40,923 bases of DNA. It comes from JBBQUP01 sp038212305 (GTDB lineage: Bacteria; Bacteroidota; Bacteroidia; Bacteroidales; Marinilabiliaceae). Shown one piece after another: positions 26,729-35,557 of this stretch. Position 1 is the stretch's first letter, and each line of letters begins with the position of its first letter. The notes under the pieces were generated by a model. The model was not told the origin of the DNA. It made no database searches and saw only the letters and a list, made by a program, of their open reading frames with translations. The position numbers were made by a program, and so were the translations under genes. The DNA lies in assembly GCA_038212305.1 (NCBI GenBank), contig JBBQUP010000018.1, positions 1 to 40,923 of the forward strand, given 5' to 3'.

Positions 26729-27505
26729 ATGAGAATTATTTTTAGAAAATCAATTTATTGTCTCTTTCTTTTGTTTATAATAGCGGGATGTATTCCTCAG
26801 AAGCAAACTCGATATTTACAAAATGTGAAAAATTCAAAGGAAAACTATCAACCAAATTCTATCCTTACCGAAAAATATATTTTATTACCCAATGATTATC
26901 TATTTATTTACGTAAGTACGCCTGATCCAAAAATTTCAGAGTTTTTCAATCAAGGTGGTTCATCCTCAAGTATGGGATCTGTACAAGGCAATACTCGTTT
27001 TTTTTACTATCAAATAGATGACAATTTTGAAATAGATTTTCCTTTTGCTGGTAAAATTAAACTTCAAAATTGTAATATGACGATGGCTAAAACTAAAATA
27101 CAGGAAGCACTAATTCCTTATTTAAAAGAAGCCAATATAAATATTAAACTTGCTAACACAACCTTTACTGTACTAGGTGAAGTTCGTCAGCCGGGTGTTA
27201 CGAATATGGGAAAGGATCAGATTACTATTTTTGAAGCTATAGCTCAGGCTGGTGATGTTACTCCTTATGCAAAAAGGAAAGATGTAGTTGTTGTGAGGCA
27301 AACAATAAAAGGTGAAGAAACAATATCAATTGATTTAACTGATAAGAAGATTGTAAATTCATCTGTTTATTATGTTTATCCTAATGATTTGATTTATATT
27401 CGATCCATGAAAGCAAAAAATTGGGGGATTGGTGAATCGTTTAGTTTTGGGATGATTTCTACTTTGTTAGCCTTAACATTTACAATAGCATCCATCGTTA
27501 AATAA
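26729..27505 (+). CDS. Wza-like polysaccharide export lipoprotein
   Basis: From the ATG at 26729 (a GTG lies 9 bases upstream) the product is 258 residues. A lipoprotein signal ends at Cys21 in the lipobox IIAGC. A polysaccharide-export domain follows (ILLPNDYLFIYVSTPDP near residue 50), then one SLBB-like segment (FTVLGEVRQPGVTNMGKDQ, about 150-168). A hydrophobic C-terminal helix (SFGMISTLLALTFTIASIV) ends the protein, as in outer-membrane export proteins of this phylum. It forms the periplasmic/outer-membrane part of a capsule or EPS export channel with the Wzc-like protein 17 bases downstream. Confidence 0.92.
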   Translation: MRIIFRKSIYCLFLLFIIAGCIPQKQTRYLQNVKNSKENYQPNSILTEKYILLPNDYLFIYVSTPDPKISEFFNQGGSSSSMGSVQGNTRFFYYQIDDNFEIDFPFAGKIKLQNCNMTMAKTKIQEALIPYLKEANINIKLANTTFTVLGEVRQPGVTNMGKDQITIFEAIAQAGDVTPYAKRKDVVVVRQTIKGEETISIDLTDKKIVNSSVYYVYPNDLIYIRSMKAKNWGIGESFSFGMISTLLALTFTIASIVK

Positions 27506-27522
27506 CTGTATTTTCAAATTTC

Positions 27523-29940
27523 ATGAATAATTCCTCTGTTAACAATCAAAAAGCAAATATTACTGATCATTCAACTTATAATATAGACTATAAACGTGTT
27601 TTATCTGATATAATTCGTTTTTGGTGGTTATTTGCCATCTGTGCTTTAGTATCAATCTCATTGGTATATACCATCCATCGATATTCAATTCCGGTTTATA
27701 GTGCTTCTATGTCGGTTATGATGGAGGAGCGAGGAACTGAAACTCCCAAAACAGATATGATGGAGGGTTTTGGACTAACTCCAGGAATGCGAAATGTTGA
27801 AAATCAAATAGCTGTATTGTCGTCGTATGATGTCATAAAGCGTACCATTAATCAGTTGGATTATAATATTGGGTATTTTGCACATGGCCGATTTAAGGAT
27901 ACAGAACTATACGGAAACTTACCTTATGAAGTACATTTTGACTCACTATATCCCCAGCTTTTAAATGTTGCATTTCATGTAACTATATTAAATAATCTTG
28001 AGTATCGATTGGAAATTTCTAAAGATAAATCTTCCAACACATATGTCTATCAAACTGGCAATTATGGCCCATCAACTGGACCCATTCAATACGATAAGGT
28101 TCATAAGTTTAATAGTTTGGTTCAAACAAATTGGTGCTCATTCATTATTTCATGTCAAGGTTGTAATTCTACCGAATCGCGAGCATATTACTTTAAATTT
28201 TATAATCCAGAAACGCTTGCTTTAACTTACAAATCGGTTTTCTCAGCCTCACGAAGAGATGAAAACTCTTCTATTGTTAATCTTCAAGTATTAGGAACTA
28301 ATGCAGAAAAAAATGTAAAATTCTTAAATAAGTTGGCTCAGGTATTTATTGATATGAATCTGGAAAAGAAGAATCAAATTGCCAGTAATACCATTCAATT
28401 TATTGAAAATCAATTAAGTAATATTAGCGATTCATTAAAATTTACAGGAACAGAATTAAGTAAATTCCGAACCGAGAATAAAATACAAAATGCATCTTCG
28501 CAAGCGGAGTTTTTATTTGAAAAATTGCAAACACTTGAGCAATCATTAAGTGAGCGATACATTTTAAGAAACTACTATTCTTATTTAAATAAGTATTTTG
28601 CCAATGATGATTTTAAAACATCAGTTATGGCACCAGCTATGTTTCAAGTAGATAATAGTTTATTGGCTGAACAGATTAAAGTTATGATGGAATTGCATAG
28701 AGATAGAATGGCTATTCAAAATCCATATGGTGAAAACCAAAATCCATATATTCGAGAACTTGACAGTAAACTTGAAATAGCGCGACAAATTTTAATTAAA
28801 TCTATCCAAAACCAAACTGGAATTTTGGATGAAACCATTGAACGAATTAAAGGTGAACGTTCAGATGTTGAGAATGCCTTATTTCAATTGCCAGAAACAG
28901 AGAGGAAAATGCTCGGGATTGAACGCAAGTTTGAGTTAAATAATGAGGTTTATACCTTTTTACTTCGACGTCGTTCCGAATCTCAGATTCAAAAAGCTAG
29001 CAATACACCCGATCATCAAATACTTGAGTCTGCTCGATATTCTGGTCAAATATCACCCTTGCCAGAAAGCAATTATCGAAAAGCTCTTATGTTTGGGTTG
29101 CTCATTCCATTGGCATTTATTATTTTGCGACAATTATTAAATCGAAAAATTACTTCAGTTGAAGATATTGAACGCTTAACGAATATCCCGATTTTGGGTC
29201 AGGTTCTGCACAATGTAAAGCCCGAATCCAATGTGGTGAATTCACATCCAAGATCGGTTATAGCTGAATCGTTTCGACGAATACGAACGCGCTTGGATTT
29301 CATTGCGAATGCTAGTGGCACGAAAGTTATTGCCGTATCTTCGTCAATGCCGGGCGAAGGAAAAACTTTTTGTGCACTTAATATTGCAGCCATCTTTGCC
29401 TATTCAGGTAAAAAAACCTTATTGGTTGGATTTGACATGCGTAAACCGGGTTTGAATAAGTTAACCAATCTTAGATCAACCATTGGATTATCGAATTATT
29501 TAATAAATCAGGTTGAATTAAGTGAGATTATCGAACCTTCGGAGCAAGCTAATTTATGGATTATACCTTCGGGTGAAATTCCTCCCAACCCGGCGGAACT
29601 AATTGGAAGTGAAAAAACCATTGAATTTTTTGCCCGATTGAAAGAGCAATTTGATGTAATAATCCTCGATACTCCACCCATGGGAATTGTTGCTGATCCA
29701 TATTTAATATCACGACATGCCGATGCTATGGTATTTTTAGTCCGTCAAGGCTATACACATCGTGAGGTGATGATGCAAACATTGAAAAATTTAGGTCAGG
29801 AAAATATGCCCAATGTTGGAATTATTCTTAATGATATGAGTTTCAGGCACAATGCATTTGGACATAAATATGGTTACGGATATGGCTATGGTTACGGATA
29901 TGGCTACGGTTATGGATATGGTTATTATGAAGAGAATTAG
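27523..29940 (+). CDS. Wzc-like chain-length regulator with BY-kinase domain
   Basis: An 805-residue fusion of Wzz-type co-polymerase and tyrosine kinase. A first membrane helix lies near residues 33-53 (WWLFAICALVSISLVYTI), the periplasmic coiled-coil part runs to about 520, and a second helix (MFGLLIPLAFIIL) follows. The kinase has Walker A GEGKT at 611-615, Walker A' LLVGFDMRKPG and Walker B VIILDTPP. The C-terminus is a tyrosine cluster: nine Tyr-Gly pairs from 783 to 800, then Tyr-Tyr-Glu-Glu-Asn. Family knowledge: phosphorylation of such tails controls oligomer assembly and polymer length. The tail is encoded by an 18-bp tandem repeat. No glycosyltransferase genes follow. Confidence 0.95.
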   Translation: MNNSSVNNQKANITDHSTYNIDYKRVLSDIIRFWWLFAICALVSISLVYTIHRYSIPVYSASMSVMMEERGTETPKTDMMEGFGLTPGMRNVENQIAVLSSYDVIKRTINQLDYNIGYFAHGRFKDTELYGNLPYEVHFDSLYPQLLNVAFHVTILNNLEYRLEISKDKSSNTYVYQTGNYGPSTGPIQYDKVHKFNSLVQTNWCSFIISCQGCNSTESRAYYFKFYNPETLALTYKSVFSASRRDENSSIVNLQVLGTNAEKNVKFLNKLAQVFIDMNLEKKNQIASNTIQFIENQLSNISDSLKFTGTELSKFRTENKIQNASSQAEFLFEKLQTLEQSLSERYILRNYYSYLNKYFANDDFKTSVMAPAMFQVDNSLLAEQIKVMMELHRDRMAIQNPYGENQNPYIRELDSKLEIARQILIKSIQNQTGILDETIERIKGERSDVENALFQLPETERKMLGIERKFELNNEVYTFLLRRRSESQIQKASNTPDHQILESARYSGQISPLPESNYRKALMFGLLIPLAFIILRQLLNRKITSVEDIERLTNIPILGQVLHNVKPESNVVNSHPRSVIAESFRRIRTRLDFIANASGTKVIAVSSSMPGEGKTFCALNIAAIFAYSGKKTLLVGFDMRKPGLNKLTNLRSTIGLSNYLINQVELSEIIEPSEQANLWIIPSGEIPPNPAELIGSEKTIEFFARLKEQFDVIILDTPPMGIVADPYLISRHADAMVFLVRQGYTHREVMMQTLKNLGQENMPNVGIILNDMSFRHNAFGHKYGYGYGYGYGYGYGYGYGYYEEN
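29869..29922 (+). repeat. 18-bp tandem repeat encoding the Tyr-Gly tail
   Basis: The unit TATGGTTACGGATATGGC occurs twice exactly (29869-29886, 29887-29904) and a third time with four changes (29905-29922). Each unit encodes three Tyr-Gly pairs. Slippage or recombination between units would lengthen or shorten the kinase tail in frame. Confidence 0.9.
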
Positions 29941-29972
29941 TAAGTTGATTCGATATTTTCAGGAAAAGTAGA

Positions 29973-31166
29973 ATGACACAAGTTTCGAACAGAATTAAGA
30001 ATTTGGCTCAGTCAGAAACACTGGCAATGGCACAGCGAAGTCGCGAATTACAAGTTGCTGGTTTAGATATCATTAATTTGAGTATTGGAGAGCCCGATTT
30101 TAATACGCCTGATCACATTAAAGAGGCTGCGAAGTTGGCTATTGACCAAAATTATTCGCATTATACACCTGTTCCTGGTTTTCCTGCGCTTCGACAAGCT
30201 ATAGTGCAAAAACTACAACGCGAGAATGGCTTAAGCTATGATTTGGACCAAATTGTAGTATCAAATGGTGCCAAACAATCAATTTCTAATGTATTGTACT
30301 CGATTCTATCTCCAGATGATGAAGTTATTATTCCAGCTCCATTTTGGGTGAGTTACATCGAAATGGTTAAGCTGGCGGAAGGGAAATGTAAAGTTATTTC
30401 GGCTGGTGTTGATCAGGATTTTAAAATTACACCTGCTCAATTAGAAGATGCTATATCTGAGCGGACTAAAGCTTTTTTGTTTAGCTCACCCTCTAATCCA
30501 ACAGGTTCAATTTATACGAAGGAGGAGTTAGCCCAATTGGCCGAAATCTTTAAGAAATATCCGGATATTATTATATTGTCTGATGAGATATACGAACACA
30601 TTATTTATGAAGGTGAACACAACAGTTTAGCTTCCTTTTCATTTTTAAAAGAGCGTGTTGTGGTAATTAATGGTTTATCTAAGGGATATGCCATGACTGG
30701 CTGGAGGGTTGGTTACATAGCCGCTCCGCTGTGGATTGCTAAAGCTTGTACCAAATTACAAGGACAGTATACTTCTGGTGTATGTGCCATTGCTCAAATG
30801 GCTGGCGTGGCTGCCTTAAATGGAAGCATAGAACCAACACTGGAGATGAAAAAAGTGTTTCAGCGTCGCCGCGATCTAGTAGTTGAAATAGCTTCAACCA
30901 TTCCGGGTATTAAGTTTAATAAGCCAACTGGAGCCTTTTATTTGTTTCCTGATGTAAGTAGTTACTTTGGAAAATCATTTAATGAAATAGATGTGACTGG
31001 CTCACAGGACTTGGCAATGTTTTTACTCAATGAAGGCCACGTTGCAACCGTTGCCGGCACGGCTTTTGGTTCTCCTGAATGTATTCGATTTTCGTATGCT
31101 ACATCTGATGAGAAATTAATTGAAGCTTTAAAGCGTATTAAATTGGCACTTAGCAAACTGAAATAA
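29973..31166 (+). CDS. Class I PLP aminotransferase, probable aspartate aminotransferase
   Basis: A 397-residue fold-type I enzyme. Substrate and cofactor motifs are INLSIGEPDFNTPDHI, VSNGAKQSISNV, SSPSNPTGS, ILSDEIYEHIIY and the PLP lysine Lys237 in SKGYAMTGWRVGY. Near the end an Arg in CIRFSYA binds the substrate carboxylate. The sequence is of the thermophile/Bacillus-like 1-gamma (AspB) type that moves amino groups between aspartate and 2-oxoglutarate; some relatives use prephenate. It lies 32 bases after the Wzc gene and 1 base before the next gene, so it may share a transcript. Aspartate feeds both the thrA and pyrB routes in this window, but that is not operon evidence. Confidence 0.93.
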   Translation: MTQVSNRIKNLAQSETLAMAQRSRELQVAGLDIINLSIGEPDFNTPDHIKEAAKLAIDQNYSHYTPVPGFPALRQAIVQKLQRENGLSYDLDQIVVSNGAKQSISNVLYSILSPDDEVIIPAPFWVSYIEMVKLAEGKCKVISAGVDQDFKITPAQLEDAISERTKAFLFSSPSNPTGSIYTKEELAQLAEIFKKYPDIIILSDEIYEHIIYEGEHNSLASFSFLKERVVVINGLSKGYAMTGWRVGYIAAPLWIAKACTKLQGQYTSGVCAIAQMAGVAALNGSIEPTLEMKKVFQRRRDLVVEIASTIPGIKFNKPTGAFYLFPDVSSYFGKSFNEIDVTGSQDLAMFLLNEGHVATVAGTAFGSPECIRFSYATSDEKLIEALKRIKLALSKLK

Positions 31167-31167
31167 T

Positions 31168-31686
31168 ATGGATTATCAATTAATTACAACTGTTTCACTA
31201 CCATTACTTATTTTTTCGGTGATGGGAATTTGGATTATCAATCGATTTTTAAATACACAGCAACAACAATTATTTGCTTTTACTCGCAATGAGGAGCGGA
31301 AACAGCTCATTACTCTTCGAATGCAGACTGCTGAAAGATTAACTCTGTTTTTAGAGCGTATTTCACCTGAAAGCATTGTTATTAGAGAGCAGGTGAGTGG
31401 TATGACCGTTCAACAATTTCACTCAAAATTATTGAAAACCATTCGAAGCGAATACGAACACAATTTAGCAACCCAAATTTACGTTTCCGCATCAACTTGG
31501 GATCAAATAAAAGTTGCTAAAGAAGAGATGACGCGCTTAGTAAATATGTGTGCTTCTCAGATTTCGCCTCAATCACCTTCAATTGAATTGGGACGTATTG
31601 TTATTGAACAGGGTGGAGGTAGTGTTAAAAATATGATTTCACACGCTATTCAGCAAATTCGCAGCGAATTAAATTCCATAAGTTAA
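31168..31686 (+). CDS. Conserved small membrane-anchored protein of unknown function
   Basis: The 172-residue protein has one N-terminal membrane helix (about residues 6-26, VSLPLLIFSVMGIWIINRFL), then a charged helical body (ERKQLITLRMQTAERLTLFL) and a polar C-terminus. No catalytic motif is seen and I cannot name a family with certainty. Its start is one base after the aminotransferase stop, a spacing that suggests translational coupling, and the CDF transporter follows 16 bases later. The helical body probably faces the cytoplasm if the positive residues after the helix decide topology. The role is unknown. Confidence 0.75.
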   Translation: MDYQLITTVSLPLLIFSVMGIWIINRFLNTQQQQLFAFTRNEERKQLITLRMQTAERLTLFLERISPESIVIREQVSGMTVQQFHSKLLKTIRSEYEHNLATQIYVSASTWDQIKVAKEEMTRLVNMCASQISPQSPSIELGRIVIEQGGGSVKNMISHAIQQIRSELNSIS

Positions 31687-31702
31687 TTTATTAAAGATTC
31701 AA

Positions 31703-32695
31703 ATGAATCAGAACGAGAAGAATTTTAAATATCGGGTTCAATTTCAAATTGTTACTATTTCGATTATTCTTTTTGTTGGAAAGCTTATTGCTTATTTTTT
31801 AACCAATTCGATTGGAATATTAACCGATGCACTTGAAAGCACAGTTAATGTGATAACTGGATTTGTTAGTTTATACAGTATCTTTTTAGCTCTTAAACCT
31901 CAAGATGGCGATCATCCTTATGGGCATGGAAAGGTTGAATTGCTATCAGCTTCACTCGAAGGTTTTTTAATTGCATTTGCAGGATTATTTATCATTTTTG
32001 AGGCTGTTAAACGCTTATTTCTTCCAGCTGAAATTCAACAACTTGACATCGGAATTATAATAGTAGCTGTGGCCGGTTTAGTGAATTATGTTGTAGGTTT
32101 ATATAGTATTCGGGTTGGTAAAAAGCATCATTCCATTGCATTAGTAAGTGGTGGAAAGCACTTGCTAAGCGATACCTATTCGTCGATTGGATTAGTATTT
32201 GGCTTATTAGTTCTTTATTTTACAAAAGTAGCTTGGTTAGATAGTTTAGTCGCTTTTGTATTCGGATTTGTAATCATTTATACAGGTCTTCGGATATTAA
32301 AAGAAACAGTTGCGGGGTTAATGGATCAAGCCGATATGGCACAAATAGAACAAATTGGTGAAATTCTCAATCAAAATCGTTCTTCAAAGTGGGTGGATAT
32401 TCATAATTTGAAAATTGTTAAATATGGTAATACGCATCATATTGATTGTGACTTGACCTTGCCCTGGTACTATACAATTATTGAAGCACATGACGAAAGT
32501 GAAAGACTTCAACAAATTATAGAAGAGAGTTATTCTAATCGTGTAGATTTAACTATTCATACCGATGCATGTTCCGAAAGATTTTGTAAAAATTGTCAGA
32601 TAGATAATTGTCAACATCGGATGCATAAATTTGAAGAATTACAAATGTGGAATGTTTCCTATTTAATTAGCAGGAGTAGTTTGGTGTTAAAATGA
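31703..32695 (+). CDS. Cation diffusion facilitator (CDF) metal transporter
   Basis: A 330-residue CDF protein with about six membrane helices in the first 205 residues. The transport-site motif appears as DALESTVNVITG (helix 2) and HLLSDTYSS (helix 5, HxxxD), and HPYGHGKVELLSAS is the family's cytosolic loop motif. The C-terminal cytoplasmic domain ends with an unusual Cys/His-rich segment (CSERFCKNCQIDNCQHRMH, about 292-311), which could bind metal. CDF proteins export Zn, Fe, Mn or similar ions by proton exchange; the metal is not evident. It is last in a run of three closely spaced genes and ends in TGA. Confidence 0.93.
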   Translation: MNQNEKNFKYRVQFQIVTISIILFVGKLIAYFLTNSIGILTDALESTVNVITGFVSLYSIFLALKPQDGDHPYGHGKVELLSASLEGFLIAFAGLFIIFEAVKRLFLPAEIQQLDIGIIIVAVAGLVNYVVGLYSIRVGKKHHSIALVSGGKHLLSDTYSSIGLVFGLLVLYFTKVAWLDSLVAFVFGFVIIYTGLRILKETVAGLMDQADMAQIEQIGEILNQNRSSKWVDIHNLKIVKYGNTHHIDCDLTLPWYYTIIEAHDESERLQQIIEESYSNRVDLTIHTDACSERFCKNCQIDNCQHRMHKFEELQMWNVSYLISRSSLVLK

Positions 32696-32865
32696 AGTAT
32701 TGAGCTTCATAGGAATGAGTCACTGAATTCCAAATTATAAATATAACATAATATCAATTATAAGACAAGGAATAGTGATCGTGATTCACATTAATTCAAT
32801 ATGAATATCTGGAAAGATAGATGAGATGGTTAACTTATGATTTTGAAGAATAGCTATTATCGAAA

Positions 32866-34200
32866 TTAAAAAACAACAACTTTTCTTTTAGTGTGAGAAG
32901 CAAAAAGCATTGTGTTATCGTAAAATAAATCTTTCTCTGGCCATTCAGAAATACTTTTAATGCTTCGTTGCATTTGGCGCTCAATTTCAGTTGTAAATTC
33001 TGGACCTTTCCATGATCCTGAGTTAAGTATTACTACATAAGACAATCCATTCACGTGATGAACCATTAATGCCGAAGTGCTAGCTAAAGTTCCTGTGCGA
33101 ATCCATTCGTCTTGTTTAACTTTCCGCCATCCTAAAGGGCTCATATGAGGATCCTCTAAATTAACCATGTTATTAATAGCTTCTTTTGAAATAATATCAT
33201 TAACAGCATCATCTCCATCAATGGCGAGTAATAGTTTCATTAAATCGGTTGAACTTGCAATCCATCCACCAGCTGCACCAAGCGTTTTAATATCATTTCC
33301 ACCATATGATCTCGAAACTAAAGTTCCAGATCCTGTATAATCTTCGGTTTTAAAGTCTGTTGAAGGTTCGTAATATTTTACTTCTAAATCGTCGCGTTCC
33401 CAAACAAAGCTTCCTCCAATTTTCATGTCGAATATTCCTAACGGATAAAGAACTTCATTTTTAATATACGTTTCGTAATCCATTCCAGAAGCTTTTTCAA
33501 TTACTTTTCCCAAAATAGCATAACCTAAATTCAAATAGCTACTTTGTGTGCCAGGTTGATAATGCAAACGTGTTGATAATGCAAATTCAATAATATCAGT
33601 AACATTAACAGGAAGAGGCTTATTTAATTTCTGACTAACAACCAATGGCATAAACATATGATCACCATATCGTGAAGTCCAACCACCACTATGTTCTAAT
33701 AGGTTTTTAACGGTAATTTTCTCTGCATTTTTATCAACATAATTTAAAAACACCGAGTCGCATAAAACGCCGTGTGAGCCAAATACAGGCGAATTAAGTG
33801 TTAGCATGTTATTATCAATCAATTTCATAATCCCTACGGCAGTCACTAATTTCGACATGCTGGCAATACGAAATAGATTATATGGTTCAACGACAGTTTG
33901 TGTTTCTTTATCTGAATATCCATATCCTTTAGCATATAACAATTTCCCATCTTTAGCAATTGAAATAGATGCGCCGGCAATACTCCACTTATTTATAAAA
34001 TTGTTTATTTGACGATCAAATTCGTGAAAATCATCATTGCTTGACAAATCATTTGATAATCTAGTTGAAGTAAACTCAGGAATAGGCGGATTAAAGTCAT
34101 TTCCTAGTGACTGATAATCAGATATATAAAATGTTGTTGAGTAAACGCCAGCAGCAAGTATCGTGAAAATAAATCCTATTTTAATAAATAATAATCTCAT
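32866..34200 (-). CDS. Serine hydrolase, class C beta-lactamase family
   Basis: A 444-residue protein with an N-terminal hydrophobic segment (LFIKIGFIFTILAAGVYS) that serves as signal or anchor. The nucleophile motif is SMSK (Ser114, Lys117). The second motif is Tyr-Leu-Asn in SSYLNLGYAILG, and an HHVNG near residue 383 may stand for KTG. The fold covers AmpC-type beta-lactamases, DD-peptidases and esterases; in this phylum most are D-amino acid peptidases or esterases of unknown substrate, so resistance should not be assumed. It stands alone: a CDF gene converges from the left, and 137 bases separate it from the DUF4105 gene upstream. Confidence 0.87.
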   Translation of the reverse strand: MRLLFIKIGFIFTILAAGVYSTTFYISDYQSLGNDFNPPIPEFTSTRLSNDLSSNDDFHEFDRQINNFINKWSIAGASISIAKDGKLLYAKGYGYSDKETQTVVEPYNLFRIASMSKLVTAVGIMKLIDNNMLTLNSPVFGSHGVLCDSVFLNYVDKNAEKITVKNLLEHSGGWTSRYGDHMFMPLVVSQKLNKPLPVNVTDIIEFALSTRLHYQPGTQSSYLNLGYAILGKVIEKASGMDYETYIKNEVLYPLGIFDMKIGGSFVWERDDLEVKYYEPSTDFKTEDYTGSGTLVSRSYGGNDIKTLGAAGGWIASSTDLMKLLLAIDGDDAVNDIISKEAINNMVNLEDPHMSPLGWRKVKQDEWIRTGTLASTSALMVHHVNGLSYVVILNSGSWKGPEFTTEIERQMQRSIKSISEWPEKDLFYDNTMLFASHTKRKVVVF

Positions 34201-34337
34201 TAGAACTTTAAATAATGATTACTTAATTAGGTAACTGTTCCTCTTATTCGTTGAATTTAGTGGTTTAGTTACATAAAAAGCTAAAAATATCAAAAAAATC
34301 AATCATTCGTCAATAAAAAAGCAACATTCGTAACATT

Positions 34338-35525
34338 TTACTGAAATTTAATCAATAAAATGTGTCTGACTGATCGTGTTAAATAAATTAAAACAATGAA
34401 AATAATCGAAGGACTAAAAAAACTGGGATACAATAGAAATATTAATGCCATCAAAACAAGTCCGCTTGAATATAAGATAAGAGTAGTTTTAAACCACAAT
34501 GCTTTAACTCCATTTCTAATTAATCCAACCATTATCAATAAACTTAATGGCGAAGCCCATAAAAGATTCAGATTGAGTTTTGTAATTGTATGGAACGTAA
34601 AAAACCATAAATAACAAAGGAATAGACTAATGATAAAAGAAACTCCAAAAAAGGTGTAATCGATTGAATAATATTTTTTGCCTCTAAGTATTTCGAAAAT
34701 AGTAATAGCTAAAATTAATAACCATAAAAAACCAAACACTTTTACAGGCGAAAGTAATCTGTAATTATTGGGTTGTAAATTAGGCGTTGACTCAAATATC
34801 ACTCTAGTTTCTTTAACTAGTGCTTTTTTGTTTCCAACACTGTCGATTAAAGTTGCCTTGCTAATTTCAGCACTTAAATAATCGGGTAAATACATTGAAT
34901 TCCAATACGAGCTTTTTTTGTCAGCCTTTATACCTAACAACATATGAATTCCCAATTTTGTCCATGGTGAGTCTTTTAAGTAATTTCCGTACAAATCACG
35001 ATAACTTTCGGGCATCATGTTTTTATCGAACATAATTAACGAGTCGACACTGGAGTAAATCACATCTCTTAACCTTGTGGCGCAATTGTCAAAGAAGAAA
35101 TCATATCTATAACTTCTATTCTGAAGTAATGCATTAGTGTTGAGGATATTATAGAGTCGATTGCGTTGTGATAAATCGAGATCTAAAACTTGTTCAGTAA
35201 CACCTCTGTTTTCATAAAAATATTGAGGTAGGAAATTATTTAATTTAGCTACAGATAGCATATAATCTAGGTTTCCTCTAGAGAATTTCAGATAAAAATT
35301 AGGGGTGTTGAAATCGAATGTTCCATAATTATAAACTCTATCCACATTATTTATAGAGTCTTGAATACGAATTGCACTATGTCCAAAAATTGAGTACAAC
35401 TCTTCTCCTTGCTCACAAGTTAATAAACTTACTTCTGAAGAATTACTTAAATTTGATTGTGATTTTAATTGAAATACTGAAATTGTCGATAAAATAATGG
35501 ACAATATGAGGCTAATTCTACTCAT
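34338..35525 (-). CDS. DUF4105 (Lnb N-terminal-like) membrane protein
   Basis: The 395-residue protein begins with a signal peptide (MSRISLILSIILSTISVFQL). Residues about 30-240 match the DUF4105/Lnb N-terminal periplasmic domain in memory, with SLLTCEQGEELYSIFGHSAI and the GTFDFNTPNFYLKFSRGNL stretch; the His in FGHSAIR and a Cys-containing DFFFDNCATRLRD look catalytic in style. The C-terminal 140 residues hold about four membrane helices. Function is unproven. It begins 32 bases after the pyrD stop in the same direction, so it may be co-transcribed with pyrK-pyrD. Confidence 0.8.
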   Translation of the reverse strand: MSRISLILSIILSTISVFQLKSQSNLSNSSEVSLLTCEQGEELYSIFGHSAIRIQDSINNVDRVYNYGTFDFNTPNFYLKFSRGNLDYMLSVAKLNNFLPQYFYENRGVTEQVLDLDLSQRNRLYNILNTNALLQNRSYRYDFFFDNCATRLRDVIYSSVDSLIMFDKNMMPESYRDLYGNYLKDSPWTKLGIHMLLGIKADKKSSYWNSMYLPDYLSAEISKATLIDSVGNKKALVKETRVIFESTPNLQPNNYRLLSPVKVFGFLWLLILAITIFEILRGKKYYSIDYTFFGVSFIISLFLCYLWFFTFHTITKLNLNLLWASPLSLLIMVGLIRNGVKALWFKTTLILYSSGLVLMALIFLLYPSFFSPSIIFIVLIYLTRSVRHILLIKFQ

Positions 35526-35557
35526 AAAAGTATGTTTACATTTGTGAATAACGCGAT

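Noticed and set aside
32866..34200. Antibiotic-resistance beta-lactamase.
   Set aside because: The class C fold covers many esterases and D-peptidases. The third motif is HHVNG rather than KTG and there is no ampR or resistance context.
34201..34337. Terminator or small gene between the serine hydrolase and the DUF4105 gene.
   Set aside because: The gap is AT-rich with no convincing stem or frame.
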